From Candidatus Udaeobacter sp. (GTDB lineage: Bacteria; Verrucomicrobiota; Verrucomicrobiia; Chthoniobacterales; UBA10450), in the NCBI GenBank assembly GCA_013372845.1, contig JAALOD010000009.1, forward strand, positions 1-52,330: a stretch of 52,330 nt of DNA, in the 5' to 3' direction. The number at the start of each line of letters is the position of its first letter. Position 1 is the first letter of the stretch. The notes beneath the pieces were generated by a model. The model did no database searches, had not been told where the DNA came from, and was given only the letters and a program-made list of their open reading frames with translations. This document shows, piece after piece, positions 7,438 to 15,745 of this stretch. The translations under genes and the position numbers were made by a program.

Positions 7438-8895
7438 GTGCGCACCGAATCACCGCAGATCCAAAACTTCATCGATGGCCAATTCGTTGAGCCAACCGGC
7501 GGGAAATACCTCGACAATATCGAGCCGGCTACCGGAAAACCGTATTCGCAAGTCGCGGACAGCGACGCGCGCGATGTAGAAGCCGCTGTCGCGGCAGCAG
7601 AGAAGGCGTTTATTGATTGGTCTAAAAAATCTGCAGCGGAGCGATCGAAATTTCTACTGCGTATTGGGGACTTGATCGAACGCGATCTGGAAAAACTCGC
7701 GCGCGCCGAATCGATCGACACGGGCAAGCCGCTCTCACTCGCGCGCACCCTGGATATTCCTCGCGCCGCGAGCAATTTCCGCTTCTTTGCCACGGCGATC
7801 CTGCACACGGAATCCGAAGCGCATGTTACCGACAATGTCGCGTTCAACTACACGCTGCGACAGCCGCGTGGCATCGCCGGATTAATATCGCCATGGAACC
7901 TGCCGCTTTATTTGTTGAGTTGGAAAATCGCGCCAGCTATCGCTGTCGGCAACACCGCTATCGCCAAGCCAAGCGAGCTCACGCCCATGACGGCTTATAT
8001 GCTTTGCGAGATCGTACGCGAAGCCGGTTTGCCGAACGGCGTCCTTAACGTCGTACATGGCACCGGTCCAAATGTCGGTTTTGCAATCACGGCGCATCCG
8101 AAGATCAACACCATCTCATTCACCGGCGGCACGGTAACCGGTCGCAAAGTAGCCGAGGCCTGCGCGCCGTTGTTCAAAAAAGTTTCGCTCGAGCTCGGCG
8201 GGAAAAACCCAAACATCATTTTTGCCGATGCTGATCTGGACGCTGCAATTTCAGGAAGCGTACGTTCTTCGTTCGCCAACCAGGGGCAGATTTGTTTGTG
8301 CGGGTCGCGTGTGTTTGTCGAGCGCTCCGCATACAAGGATTTCGTCCACCGCTTCATCGAGAAGGTGTCGCAACTCAAAATCGGCGATCCGCTCGATGAG
8401 AAAACGGACCAGGGTGCGATCGCAAGCAAAACCCAGCTCGATAAAATCAAGTTCTATGTCGACCTTGCACGGAAAGAAGGCGGGAAAGTCGCGCTCGGGG
8501 GTAAAACGCCGGAATCCATCAACGAGCGTTGTCGGGATGGTTATTTCTTCCAGCCCACAGTCATTACTGCCTTGCCGGTCTCGTGCCGCACAAATCGCGA
8601 AGAGATCTTCGGCCCGGTCGTCACGATCACGCCGTTCGACAATGAAGAGGAAGTGATCACGCAGGCGAACGATTGCGACTACGGCCTGGCCTCAAGTGTT
8701 TGGACACAAAACCTGAGTCGCGCCCATCGTGTCGCAGAGCGAATCAACACAGGCACGGTATGGGTGAATTGCTGGCTCGTGCGTGACCTGCGTGTCCCCT
8801 TTGGCGGCATGAAACAAAGCGGCGTCGGTCGCGAAGGCGGCGAGGAAGCGCTGCGCTTCTTTACAGAGCCGAAAAACGTTTGCATCGCTAAGTAG
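7438..8895 (+). CDS. 2-aminomuconate 6-semialdehyde dehydrogenase (ALDH8A1-like)
   Basis: The 485-residue aldehyde dehydrogenase has all catalytic residues: N154 in SPWNLP, E252 in LELGGKNP and nucleophile C286 in NQGQICLCGSR. NAD-binding FTGG is near 229. The NQGQICLC and WVNCWLVRDLRVPFGGMKQSG signatures match the aminomuconate-semialdehyde / ALDH8A1 branch rather than betaine aldehyde dehydrogenases. It oxidises 2-aminomuconate 6-semialdehyde, the product of ACMS decarboxylase, to 2-aminomuconate with NAD+, cytosolically. The neighbouring kynurenine genes support this. The start is GTG 7438, since an in-frame stop lies at 7426 and no ATG precedes the FIDGQFVEP homology. No clear Shine-Dalgarno is visible, and a hairpin repeat ends about 17 bp upstream. 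Confidence 0.9.
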   Translation: MRTESPQIQNFIDGQFVEPTGGKYLDNIEPATGKPYSQVADSDARDVEAAVAAAEKAFIDWSKKSAAERSKFLLRIGDLIERDLEKLARAESIDTGKPLSLARTLDIPRAASNFRFFATAILHTESEAHVTDNVAFNYTLRQPRGIAGLISPWNLPLYLLSWKIAPAIAVGNTAIAKPSELTPMTAYMLCEIVREAGLPNGVLNVVHGTGPNVGFAITAHPKINTISFTGGTVTGRKVAEACAPLFKKVSLELGGKNPNIIFADADLDAAISGSVRSSFANQGQICLCGSRVFVERSAYKDFVHRFIEKVSQLKIGDPLDEKTDQGAIASKTQLDKIKFYVDLARKEGGKVALGGKTPESINERCRDGYFFQPTVITALPVSCRTNREEIFGPVVTITPFDNEEEVITQANDCDYGLASSVWTQNLSRAHRVAERINTGTVWVNCWLVRDLRVPFGGMKQSGVGREGGEEALRFFTEPKNVCIAK

Positions 8896-8997
8896 AACTG
8901 ATGCGCAGTATCGGGGCGCATCCGCGACTACGCGTCTGCGTTGGATTGTCGTTCACAACTGAGTTGATCGTTGACCGACAATTGCCGATGGTCGGAT

Positions 8998-9300
8998 ATG
9001 TGCCGAGCCATCAAAACACTTCATAACTTCAGTCCACCTGCGACGGACGACGAGATTCGCGCTTCGTCGCTTCAGTTCGTCCGCAAGCTGAGCGGGTTCA
9101 CGAAACCTTCCAAGGCAAACGAGGCAGCTTTCAATCGTGCCGTCGATGATGTCGCTCACGCCGCCCAACATTTGCTCGATTCTCTTGTGACCACCGCGCC
9201 GCCGCGCGATCGCGCGGCCCAAGCGATGAAAGCACGCGTGCGATCCGCGAAACGCTTCGGTTCTGCGCAAGCCATCCTGACCGATCATAACCATAATTGA
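8998..9300 (+). CDS. DUF2277 family protein
   Basis: A 100-residue protein that begins MCRAIKTLHNFSPPATDDEIRAS and continues through LQFVRKLSGFTKPSKANEAAF to SLVTTAPPRDRAAQA. This is the complete DUF2277 signature, a short all-helical cytosolic protein common in soil bacteria and actinobacteria with no established role. The homologous family starts at MCR, so I use ATG 8998 rather than the upstream start at 8971. It is downstream of the dehydrogenase by about 100 bp on the same strand and could share its transcript, but nothing links it to tryptophan catabolism. Confidence 0.9.
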   Translation: MCRAIKTLHNFSPPATDDEIRASSLQFVRKLSGFTKPSKANEAAFNRAVDDVAHAAQHLLDSLVTTAPPRDRAAQAMKARVRSAKRFGSAQAILTDHNHN

Positions 9301-9387
9301 GAGGTAACCGCATCATTTACCAGGTTGCGCGTGCGCCACGATTCGCTACGAGATCACAGCCGAGCCGATGACGATGTCCAGAGGTAA

Positions 9388-10245
9388 TTGTTGAAAGTCA
9401 GAACACTGGCGTTCCTGTTTGCATTAGCGTCGACAGCGCTTGCGGTCGGCCAACAGTCGTCCATCGCTCCCGAAACGGTCGTCGTTCCGAGTGGAAAATT
9501 GCGTCTCAAGGCTTTTCTCTGGAAGCCAACTGGGCCGGGTCCCTTTCCAGCAGTTCTTTTTTGCCACGGGTCGGGTGGCGCTGACTCAAATCATACAGCT
9601 GGGCTTCCAATTACAGAAGCTGCCGAAAGACTTGCACCGCTGTTTCTCAAACACGGCTACGCATTTCTCTATCTTTTCCGCCGCGGACAAGGCCTTTCAA
9701 CTGATCAAGGGGCATTCATGCAAGACATTCTGCAGCGCGAGGAAGCAGCGAAAGGGAAAGAAGCTCGACAGCATTTACAGTTCGTGCTGGCCACTACGGA
9801 TCACCTTGACGACGTCATGGGTGGCCTGTCGTTCCTGAAAGCAACACCTGCAATCGACGCTACGCGTCTTGCGATCGTAGGCCACTCGTTCGGCGGACAG
9901 CTAACACTGCTCGCTGCCGAGCGCGATAACACCATTCGTGCGGAAGTGACTGTCTCCGCTGCCGCTGGTTCCTGGGAGCGCTCGCCCGAATTGCGCGAAC
10001 GGCTGCTCACTGCAGTTGATAAGACAACCGCGCCGATCATGCTGGTTCAGGCGTCGAACGATTACAGCACGGCACCAAGCTACGCCTTGGTCGATGAATT
10101 GGAACGTCTGCACAAGCCTCATCTGTTGAAAATTTATCCGCCCGTCGGTCAAACCTCAGAGGACGGGCACAATTTCCTCTACCTTGCGATCCCTCAGTGG
10201 GAGCACGACGTATTCAAGTTCCTCGATGAGCACGTCAAGCAGTGA
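9388..10245 (+). CDS. Secreted alpha/beta hydrolase (dienelactone hydrolase-like)
   Basis: A 285-residue alpha/beta hydrolase with a signal peptide (LKVRTLAFLFALASTALAVGQQ). Visible elements are the oxyanion stretch FCHGSGGADSNH, nucleophile elbow GHSFGG, acid in QASNDYSTAP and the C-terminal catalytic His in EDGHNFLY. This layout fits dienelactone-hydrolase or prolyl-oligopeptidase-like serine hydrolases acting in the periplasm. Starts at TTG 9388 or 9391; GAGG at 9381-9384 favours 9391. It lies within the kynurenine cluster, where a formamidase is missing, but export and the lack of an HGGxW motif make that role doubtful. Substrate unknown. Confidence 0.82.
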   Translation: MLKVRTLAFLFALASTALAVGQQSSIAPETVVVPSGKLRLKAFLWKPTGPGPFPAVLFCHGSGGADSNHTAGLPITEAAERLAPLFLKHGYAFLYLFRRGQGLSTDQGAFMQDILQREEAAKGKEARQHLQFVLATTDHLDDVMGGLSFLKATPAIDATRLAIVGHSFGGQLTLLAAERDNTIRAEVTVSAAAGSWERSPELRERLLTAVDKTTAPIMLVQASNDYSTAPSYALVDELERLHKPHLLKIYPPVGQTSEDGHNFLYLAIPQWEHDVFKFLDEHVKQ

Positions 10246-10359
10246 CTTTAGGCCATTCGGGTTAATGTGTGCCCCGGAAGAATTCTCTCGGCCCTTTCAT
10301 GTGTGCGTTGTGCATAGAAATATCCGTGTGAACCTGCATAATCTGTTTAACGAGAATTT

Positions 10360-10719
10360 ATGAAATACGTCGACGAATATGTCTTGCCGGTACCGAAAAA
10401 AATTTAGCGGCTTATCGTCAGATCGCGGCGAAAGCCGCCAAAATTTGGAGAAAATATGGCGCGCTCGAATTTCGCGAATGTGTCGGCGACGATTTGAAAA
10501 CGACAAAGGTCAGATCGTTTCCGGGCCTGGTGAAACCAAAGCGCGGCGAAACCGTCGTATTCTCATGGATCGTTTACAAGTCGCGCGAGCACCGCGATCG
10601 CGTAAACGACAAGGTGATGAAGGATCCACAGATCGCCCGGATGATGCAGGGAAAGAAAATGCCGTTCGATTCGAAACGCATGTGCTTACGGCGGATTCAA
10701 AGTGATGGTAGACGCCTAG
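10360..10719 (+). pseudogene. DUF1428 (YbaA-like) gene with two compensating frameshifts
   Basis: Reading ATG 10360 gives MKYVDEYVLPVPKK and then an immediate stop. Adding one A to the A7 run near 10395 restores NLAAYRQIAAKAAKIWRKYG, GDDLKTTKVRSFPGLVKPKRGETVVFSW and KVMKDPQIARMM, the DUF1428 core. A second, opposite shift after KRM (about 10681) restores AYGGFKVMVDA and a stop at 10717-10719. The total length of 360 bp equals 120 codons, the normal size of the family. Both lesions are single-base indels, one in a homopolymer, so sequencing or assembly error is as likely as real decay. DUF1428 proteins are small ferredoxin-like-fold proteins of unknown role. Confidence 0.8.
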
Positions 10720-10783
10720 AGGTTAGCGCCGCTTGGGCCGGATGTTGTTCCTGTTTCTCACCGGCTAGTGTAATACTCTGCTA

Positions 10784-11908
10784 ATGGAGCCAGCGGATGT
10801 TGGCGGGAGAAGATTTCGCACCGCCTTTGTTATCATTTTGGTGGTCGCGGTCTCCGCGCTTTTTCTAGCCGTAACCTGGCCTTTCCTGAAACCGCTCCTG
10901 CTCGGAGCATTGCTGGCCGGATTATGCCACCCGCTTTACCGGTGGATTACGCGGCTGCTCCGAGGTCGGCGATCGCTCGGTGCGATCGTCACGCTGGTGA
11001 TTCTTTTCATCGTCGTGGCTGGGCCACTGAGCGCATTTCTTGGAGTGGTCGTGCAACAGGCGCTGGCCGTGAGTAATCAAGCGATTCCGTGGGTACAACA
11101 ACACTTCGGCGCCGCCAGCACTTTCAACGCACACGACTGGCTCGTGCAAAGATTTCCGGCCCTGGCCGATCACGTGCCAAGCCAGGAGCAACTGGTCGAG
11201 AGCGTGGGTGCGGCGGCGAAATCCATCGGAGGCTTTCTGGTCACGGTGGCATCGCGGATGACGGCGACGACGGCTGCTTTTCTTTTGAATCTGTTCGTCA
11301 TGGTCTATGCGATGTTTTTCTTCCTGAAGGACGGCGAGAAAATCCTGGAGAAAATTTTCTATTATATGCCGCTCAGTGACGAGGACGAAGAGTTGATGCT
11401 GCAACGATTTACCTCGATCACGCGGGCCACTGTAAAGGGCACACTCGTGATCGGCATTATCCAGGGGGCTCTCGCCGGTTTCGCGTTCTGGGTAGCGGGA
11501 ATCGATGGTGCGGCGTTCTGGGGCACGATCATGGCGATCCTTTCGATTGTACCGGGGATTGGCGCGGCCCTCATCTGGATACCGGCTGTGATTTATTTGA
11601 TTGTGACCGGCCAGTTTCTAGCGGGACTGCTCTTGTTGGCCTGGTGCGCTGCGGTGGTGGGAACGATTGATAACATTCTGCGTCCGATCCTCGTTGGGAA
11701 AGATGCCAGGATGCCGGATCTTCTAATTCTAGTCGGCACACTGGGAGGATTGTTTCTCTTCGGGCCAATCGGGTTCATTGTCGGACCGATCGTGTGCGGA
11801 CTCTTCCTGACCGTGTGGGATATTTATGGAATGACCTTCAAAGATCTCCTGCCGCCAGTTAAAAGCTTCCGATCTGGGATCGTCAACAAACCAGATTCTG
11901 ACGCTTGA
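10784..11908 (+). CDS. AI-2E family transporter (TqsA/PerM-like permease)
   Basis: A 374-residue inner-membrane protein with two N-terminal hydrophobic helices (FVIILVVAVSALFLAVTWPFLKPLLLGALLAGL), a third (LGAIVTLVILFIVVAGPL), a central soluble stretch and four to five C-terminal helices. FPxL..LLxxFxxLxxHG-type motifs are weakly kept, but GIIQGALAGFAFWVAGI and IGAALIWIPAVIYLIVTG are typical of the UPF0118/AI-2E family. Members export small molecules or act as Na+/H+ antiporters; the cargo here is unknown. It sits 34 bp before the aminomuconate deaminase gene on the same strand, so co-transcription is plausible. Confidence 0.9.
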   Translation: MEPADVGGRRFRTAFVIILVVAVSALFLAVTWPFLKPLLLGALLAGLCHPLYRWITRLLRGRRSLGAIVTLVILFIVVAGPLSAFLGVVVQQALAVSNQAIPWVQQHFGAASTFNAHDWLVQRFPALADHVPSQEQLVESVGAAAKSIGGFLVTVASRMTATTAAFLLNLFVMVYAMFFFLKDGEKILEKIFYYMPLSDEDEELMLQRFTSITRATVKGTLVIGIIQGALAGFAFWVAGIDGAAFWGTIMAILSIVPGIGAALIWIPAVIYLIVTGQFLAGLLLLAWCAAVVGTIDNILRPILVGKDARMPDLLILVGTLGGLFLFGPIGFIVGPIVCGLFLTVWDIYGMTFKDLLPPVKSFRSGIVNKPDSDA

Positions 11909-11942
11909 GCTCGAACCTCGAACCGAATCCAATCATCGATAA

Positions 11943-12368
11943 ATGAGCAAATCATTCCAAAGCTCGCGCGCACCTGAACCCGTCGGTGCATTTCCGCACG
12001 CCAAACGAGTTGGCAACCTTTTGTTTCTTTCCGGCATCGGGCCACGCAAGCGTGGCAGCAAGGAAATTCCCGGCGTGACGCTCGATTCGGCCGGCCACGT
12101 CGTCGGTTACGACATCGAAGCGCAATGTCGCGCCGTGTTTGAAAATGTGCGGCTCGTGCTCGAAGACGCTGGCACAAACTGGAGCGCTATCGTCGATGTC
12201 ACCGTTTTCCTGACGAACATGAAAAAGGATTTCCCGACCTACAACAAACTTTACGCACAATATTTTTCCGGTGACGGCAAACCAAATCCCACACGTACGA
12301 CGATTGAAGTCGGCGCGTTGCCGACGCCGATTGCGATCGAACTGAAAGTCATTGCGGCGTTGAGGTGA
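11943..12368 (+). CDS. 2-aminomuconate deaminase (RidA/YjgF family)
   Basis: A 141-residue RidA-fold protein. SSRAPEPVGAFPHAKRVGNLLFLSGIGPRKRG and NPTRTTIEVGALPTPIAIELKVIAAL are the wording of the aminomuconate deaminase branch (AmnD/NbaF), not of general imine deaminase RidA, which has GxIP and EIEAIA ends. The enzyme hydrolyses 2-aminomuconate to 4-oxalocrotonate and ammonia, as a cytosolic trimer. It provides the step after the aminomuconate-semialdehyde dehydrogenase encoded 3 kb upstream. A VOC gene and kynureninase follow on the same strand. Assignment is from recalled family sequence and context. Confidence 0.85.
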   Translation: MSKSFQSSRAPEPVGAFPHAKRVGNLLFLSGIGPRKRGSKEIPGVTLDSAGHVVGYDIEAQCRAVFENVRLVLEDAGTNWSAIVDVTVFLTNMKKDFPTYNKLYAQYFSGDGKPNPTRTTIEVGALPTPIAIELKVIAALR

Positions 12369-12380
12369 TTCCGCGAAGCG

Positions 12381-12403
12381 TAGGCTGGCAGCCTGTGCTC
12401 CCC
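12381..12403 (-). repeat. Solo copy of the 23-bp terminal repeat of the 42.5-kb element
   Basis: TAGGCTGGCAGCCTGTGCTCCCC on the plus strand is the reverse complement of the left end of the MITE-like element at 42494, matching 22 of 23 bases. No partner end is visible nearby, so it is a one-ended copy placed between the deaminase and VOC genes. Confidence 0.65.
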
Positions 12404-12435
12404 GGAACTGCGAATTGAACGTTGGCTGTAGAGCG

Positions 12436-12933
12436 ATGAAGGTTTCCTTGAGCGTGAGCACCGGGCCGTTTCGCGTCATCGCAGCAGACCACACAGGCAT
12501 TACGGTCTCGAACCTTGAGCGATCGCTCGCATTTTGGCGCGACGTTCTCGGCTTCGAGCTTTCACACACCGCGCATCAAACTGGCGAAATGGCCAGTGAA
12601 ATCACTGGAGTCGAAGGTGCCGAGATCAAGCTTGCAGTCGTAAAAGCCCCCGGCGGTCACAAGATCGAACTGCTCGAATATCTGGCGCCGCTCGAGCGTA
12701 AATGGAATGTCGATCTTCGGCCCTGCGATGTTGGCTTCGTGCACGTCGCGCTCATCGTGGAGGATCTCGGCCCGATTCTCAGCGCAATCGAGACATCCGG
12801 TTGGAAAGCTGCTGGTAAACCGCAAACTCTTCGGTCAGGTCCGAACGCCGGAAAGCGGGTGGTATATGTTCGCGATCCCGATGGAACAACAATCGAGTTC
12901 ATGCAGCCGCCGCCCGAAGCGAACCGCGGATAA
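12436..12933 (+). CDS. VOC-family (glyoxalase/dioxygenase-fold) enzyme
   Basis: A roughly 166-residue protein with paired beta-alpha-beta-beta-beta modules. HTGITVSNLERSLAFWRDVLGFEL opens the first, HKIELLEY supplies the first Glu, GFVHVALIVEDL opens the second with a His, and VRDPDGTTIEFMQ supplies the last Glu. These give a complete H-E-H-E metal site, so it is likely catalytic. The wording resembles glyoxalase I-like and methylmalonyl-CoA-epimerase-like members; ring-cleavage activity is possible but not shown. Starts at ATG 12436; the track used an upstream TTG. It lies between the aminomuconate deaminase and kynureninase genes, which suggests a role in or near the pathway. Confidence 0.85.
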   Translation: MKVSLSVSTGPFRVIAADHTGITVSNLERSLAFWRDVLGFELSHTAHQTGEMASEITGVEGAEIKLAVVKAPGGHKIELLEYLAPLERKWNVDLRPCDVGFVHVALIVEDLGPILSAIETSGWKAAGKPQTLRSGPNAGKRVVYVRDPDGTTIEFMQPPPEANRG

Positions 12934-13025
12934 CGCGGATTCAACCGATTCGGAAGGACGGAAGACGTTCTGTTGCTTTTGATTTCTTTCCTTTGAATCT
13001 GTGAAATCTGCGTAATCTGCGGTTA

Positions 13026-14297
13026 ATGCATTTCTCCGCCGACGAAAATTTCGCACTGCAACTCGATGCCGAGGATCCGTTGCGGCATTTTCGGGAAAAA
13101 TTTTATCTCCCACTGGGCAAAGATGGCAAACCGCTGATCTATTTTGCGGGCAATTCGTTAGGCTTGATGCCAAAATCGGCGAGAGGAATCGTCGAAGAAG
13201 AATTAGACAACTGGGCGAAGCTCGGTGTTGATGCGCATCACGCGACCGGGACGCCATGGTACACCTATCAGGAGGCATTGCGCGAACCGACCGCGCGGCT
13301 TATTGGCGCGAAACCGCTGGAGGTAATCTGCATGAACAGCCTCACGGTGAACCTCCATCTCATGATGGCAACGTTTTATCGGCCGACCAAATCGCGTTTC
13401 AAAATCTTGATGGAAGAACCTGCGTTTCCTTCCGACACCTATGCAATTAAAACGCAAATCGCGCATCATGGGCTCAACCCAGGAGACGCACTTATTCTCG
13501 CACGGCCGCGCAACGGCGAGTTCACGATCCAAACGGAACTTATCGTCGACCTGATCGAGAAGCACGCCGATCAACTCGCTGTGGTGATGTTTGCCGGTGT
13601 AAATTTTTTCACTGGCCAATTGTTCGATATCGAGAGAATCACTGCTGCAGCACAGGCAGGCGGCATCGTCGTTGGATTCGATCTTGCCCATGCCGTGGGA
13701 AACGCCCCGTTGAAATTGCACGATTGGAATGTCGATTTTGCTGTCTGGTGTTCGTATAAATATCTAAACGCAGGTCCCGGCGCAGTCGCAGGCGCGTTCG
13801 TGCACGAACGACACGCGACCAACAGGAAATTGCCGCGGTTCGCCGGCTGGTTCGGCAACGATCCGAACACGCGGTTCCGATTGCATCTGGAACCCGAATT
13901 TAATCCAGTTGCGTCGGCCGACGGCTGGCAAATCAGTAATCCGCCGATTTTCTCGATGGCGCCATTGCGCGCCTCGCTCGCGATCTTCGATGACGGAGGC
14001 GGAATGGAACCGCTGCGCGCGAAGTCGATCAGACTTACCGGCTATCTGGAATTCCTGTTAACGGAAATTGGATCGAAAAAGTTTACCGTTATCACACCGC
14101 GCAATCCCGATGAGCGCGGTTGCCAATTGTCGATCCTGGCACATGAGCACCCCAAAGAATTGTTAAAGGAGCTCGAAACCGCAGGTGTAAAATGCGATTT
14201 CCGCGAACCCAACGTCATCCGCGTCGCCCCTACCCCACTCTACAATACCTTTCACGAAGTCTGGCGTTTTACGAGGATTCTGGCTCAGCATCAATAG
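13026..14297 (+). CDS. kynU: Kynureninase
   Basis: A 423-residue fold-type I PLP enzyme. YFAGNSLGLMPK at about 39, CMNSLTVNLHLMMATFY at 102, the cofactor Asp D219 and H222 in GFDLAHAVGN, and Schiff-base lysine K245 in WCSYKYLNAGPG are all kynureninase hallmarks. It cleaves 3-hydroxykynurenine to 3-hydroxyanthranilate and alanine, and kynurenine to anthranilate, in the cytosol. It fits between the kynurenine monooxygenase and hydroxyanthranilate dioxygenase encoded nearby. Length is normal. The start ATG 13026 immediately follows a TCTGTGAAATCTGCGTAATCTGCGG stretch that is a common low-complexity intergenic motif, so the native leader may have been replaced. Confidence 0.96.
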   Translation: MHFSADENFALQLDAEDPLRHFREKFYLPLGKDGKPLIYFAGNSLGLMPKSARGIVEEELDNWAKLGVDAHHATGTPWYTYQEALREPTARLIGAKPLEVICMNSLTVNLHLMMATFYRPTKSRFKILMEEPAFPSDTYAIKTQIAHHGLNPGDALILARPRNGEFTIQTELIVDLIEKHADQLAVVMFAGVNFFTGQLFDIERITAAAQAGGIVVGFDLAHAVGNAPLKLHDWNVDFAVWCSYKYLNAGPGAVAGAFVHERHATNRKLPRFAGWFGNDPNTRFRLHLEPEFNPVASADGWQISNPPIFSMAPLRASLAIFDDGGGMEPLRAKSIRLTGYLEFLLTEIGSKKFTVITPRNPDERGCQLSILAHEHPKELLKELETAGVKCDFREPNVIRVAPTPLYNTFHEVWRFTRILAQHQ

Positions 14298-14321
14298 CCG
14301 ATCTGTCGATTACCAGCCTCT

Positions 14322-14723
14322 CTACGGATTCTTGCGTTGAAGCGCAACGGCGAATGGGTGTAGCTCCGCCGTCATCAAGCCGCCCGCGACCGCTGGATCT
14401 TCCTGCATGAACTTTCTCGCTGCGTCTTCATCGGACGCCTCAAAAATGGCAATGCCAAATGTCTTGTCGCCTGGTTCTGATGTCCGTCCCGCAAGAATCA
14501 ATTGACCAGACTTGGCGGCGTGTTGAAACCGAACGAAATGGCGCTCGAGCACGGCATTATCCTCTTTCGTCCAGGCGGAATCCGCGTGCAGCCGCGGCAC
14601 CAGCCTTAACACATAGATAAACTGCTTCGGCTTGGCGGCCTTGGGTTCTTGCGCGTTCAGCGATTGTACGATCGCGAAAATGCAAATCAGCGGAATGAAT
14701 AGTTGGCGAGATCGGTTTTTCAT
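14322..14723 (-). CDS. Secreted YciI-like protein
   Basis: The 133-residue precursor has a signal peptide (RQLFIPLICIFAIVQSLNAQ) and a YciI-like ferredoxin-fold domain: FIYVLRLVPRL, ERHFVRFQHAAKSGQLILAGRT, then FGIAIFEASDEDAARKFMQEDPAV and LHPFAVA. Cytosolic YciI proteins are of uncertain function with a conserved His-Asp pair; here the His in ERHF is kept. Export to the periplasm is a variant I regard as typical of this phylum. It is convergent with kynureninase with a 24-bp gap. No partner suggests a function. Confidence 0.8.
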   Translation of the reverse strand: MKNRSRQLFIPLICIFAIVQSLNAQEPKAAKPKQFIYVLRLVPRLHADSAWTKEDNAVLERHFVRFQHAAKSGQLILAGRTSEPGDKTFGIAIFEASDEDAARKFMQEDPAVAGGLMTAELHPFAVALQRKNP

Positions 14724-14921
14724 GTGGTGATGTGGGTTGGGCGCGCGCGCGTTACCGTGTGCCCTGGGCGGACTTTATGCGAGCCTTCTTTGCTTTAAAT
14801 GCAGTCGCATCAGCAGCACCAGACAGCCAGACGGACTACCCGCCTCCGATTTCGGTCCGCGACTAAGTACGCGGTTATCGTTGCAATTCCAGTCGAGAGA
14901 TGCGAAAAGCCTGACCAGCGA

Positions 14922-15596
14922 ATGAAAATGTTGAAAATGATCCGCCACATTTTTTGGGTTGTCATGTTCCTCGTTCTGATCCATCCGACATGGGCTAAAG
15001 ACGAACGATCGATCAGGGATTTGGCCAAGGCGCTCACGAAGCTTGCGCCTGACATCGATCCCGCCGAAGCCGAGCAAATATCGGTGACGGCACACACGAC
15101 GGCGCGTAAGCTCGCGCGCGACTATCACGTCGTCTTAAACCCAGAGTTTCAAGCCTTCCTGGTCAACGTCGGCGCCCGAAAACGTGGCTGGTGCGGCCAT
15201 TGGGCACAGGATATCGGCACGCGTTTGAAGGAACTCAAGCCCAGGACGCTGGTGCTTCACTGGGGCGTCGCCTACGATCACACATCGAGCGAAAATAATT
15301 GCCTTGTAGTGACTGCGCGTAACCAGCCTTTCAAGGACGGAATCATCCTCGATGGCTGGCGGAGGGCTGGCCGACTATTCTGGTGCCCCGTTATAAAAGA
15401 CGACGAGTACGAGGTCGAACAGCATTACGGCCATTCCGGAATTACGGCATGGAAAGAGAATATGCAATGGAGTGCTTGGCTGCAGGATTACGAGCCGGGG
15501 AAGCCGAAATCGAAGATGGCAACCGATAGCAAAGCCAGCTCGGAACGCGATGAGCGAGGCGGCAACAGTGATTCAAGGCAACCGGTGACACCGTAG
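14922..15596 (+). CDS. Conserved secreted protein, possible Cys-His hydrolase fold
   Basis: About 224 residues from ATG 14922, chosen because a good signal peptide follows (MIRHIFWVVMFLVLIHPTWAK). The mature part contains RGWCGHWAQDI, LHWGVAYDH, ENNCLVVTARNQPF and GIILDGWRRAGRLFWCPV. I recognise this ordered Cys, His and Asp pattern from uncharacterised exported proteins of gammaproteobacteria. It resembles a papain/NlpC-like arrangement (Cys in WCGHW, Asp in LDGW), but catalysis is inference only. The C-terminal 35 residues are polar and low complexity. The gene lies between kynureninase and the kynurenine monooxygenase with no evident connection to them. Confidence 0.7.
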   Translation: MKMLKMIRHIFWVVMFLVLIHPTWAKDERSIRDLAKALTKLAPDIDPAEAEQISVTAHTTARKLARDYHVVLNPEFQAFLVNVGARKRGWCGHWAQDIGTRLKELKPRTLVLHWGVAYDHTSSENNCLVVTARNQPFKDGIILDGWRRAGRLFWCPVIKDDEYEVEQHYGHSGITAWKENMQWSAWLQDYEPGKPKSKMATDSKASSERDERGGNSDSRQPVTP

Positions 15597-15745
15597 GGCG
15601 ACGCAGACTTATCCGCAGTACGCATTCAAAGAGTTTGCCGCCGCAACAGATCGTTGTCGTCAGATGCGCCTCAGAAGTGGCGACACAGACATCACGCTTT
15701 TGAATATCCGTGATATTGGCGCAATCCGCAGTTAAAGAATCCCTG

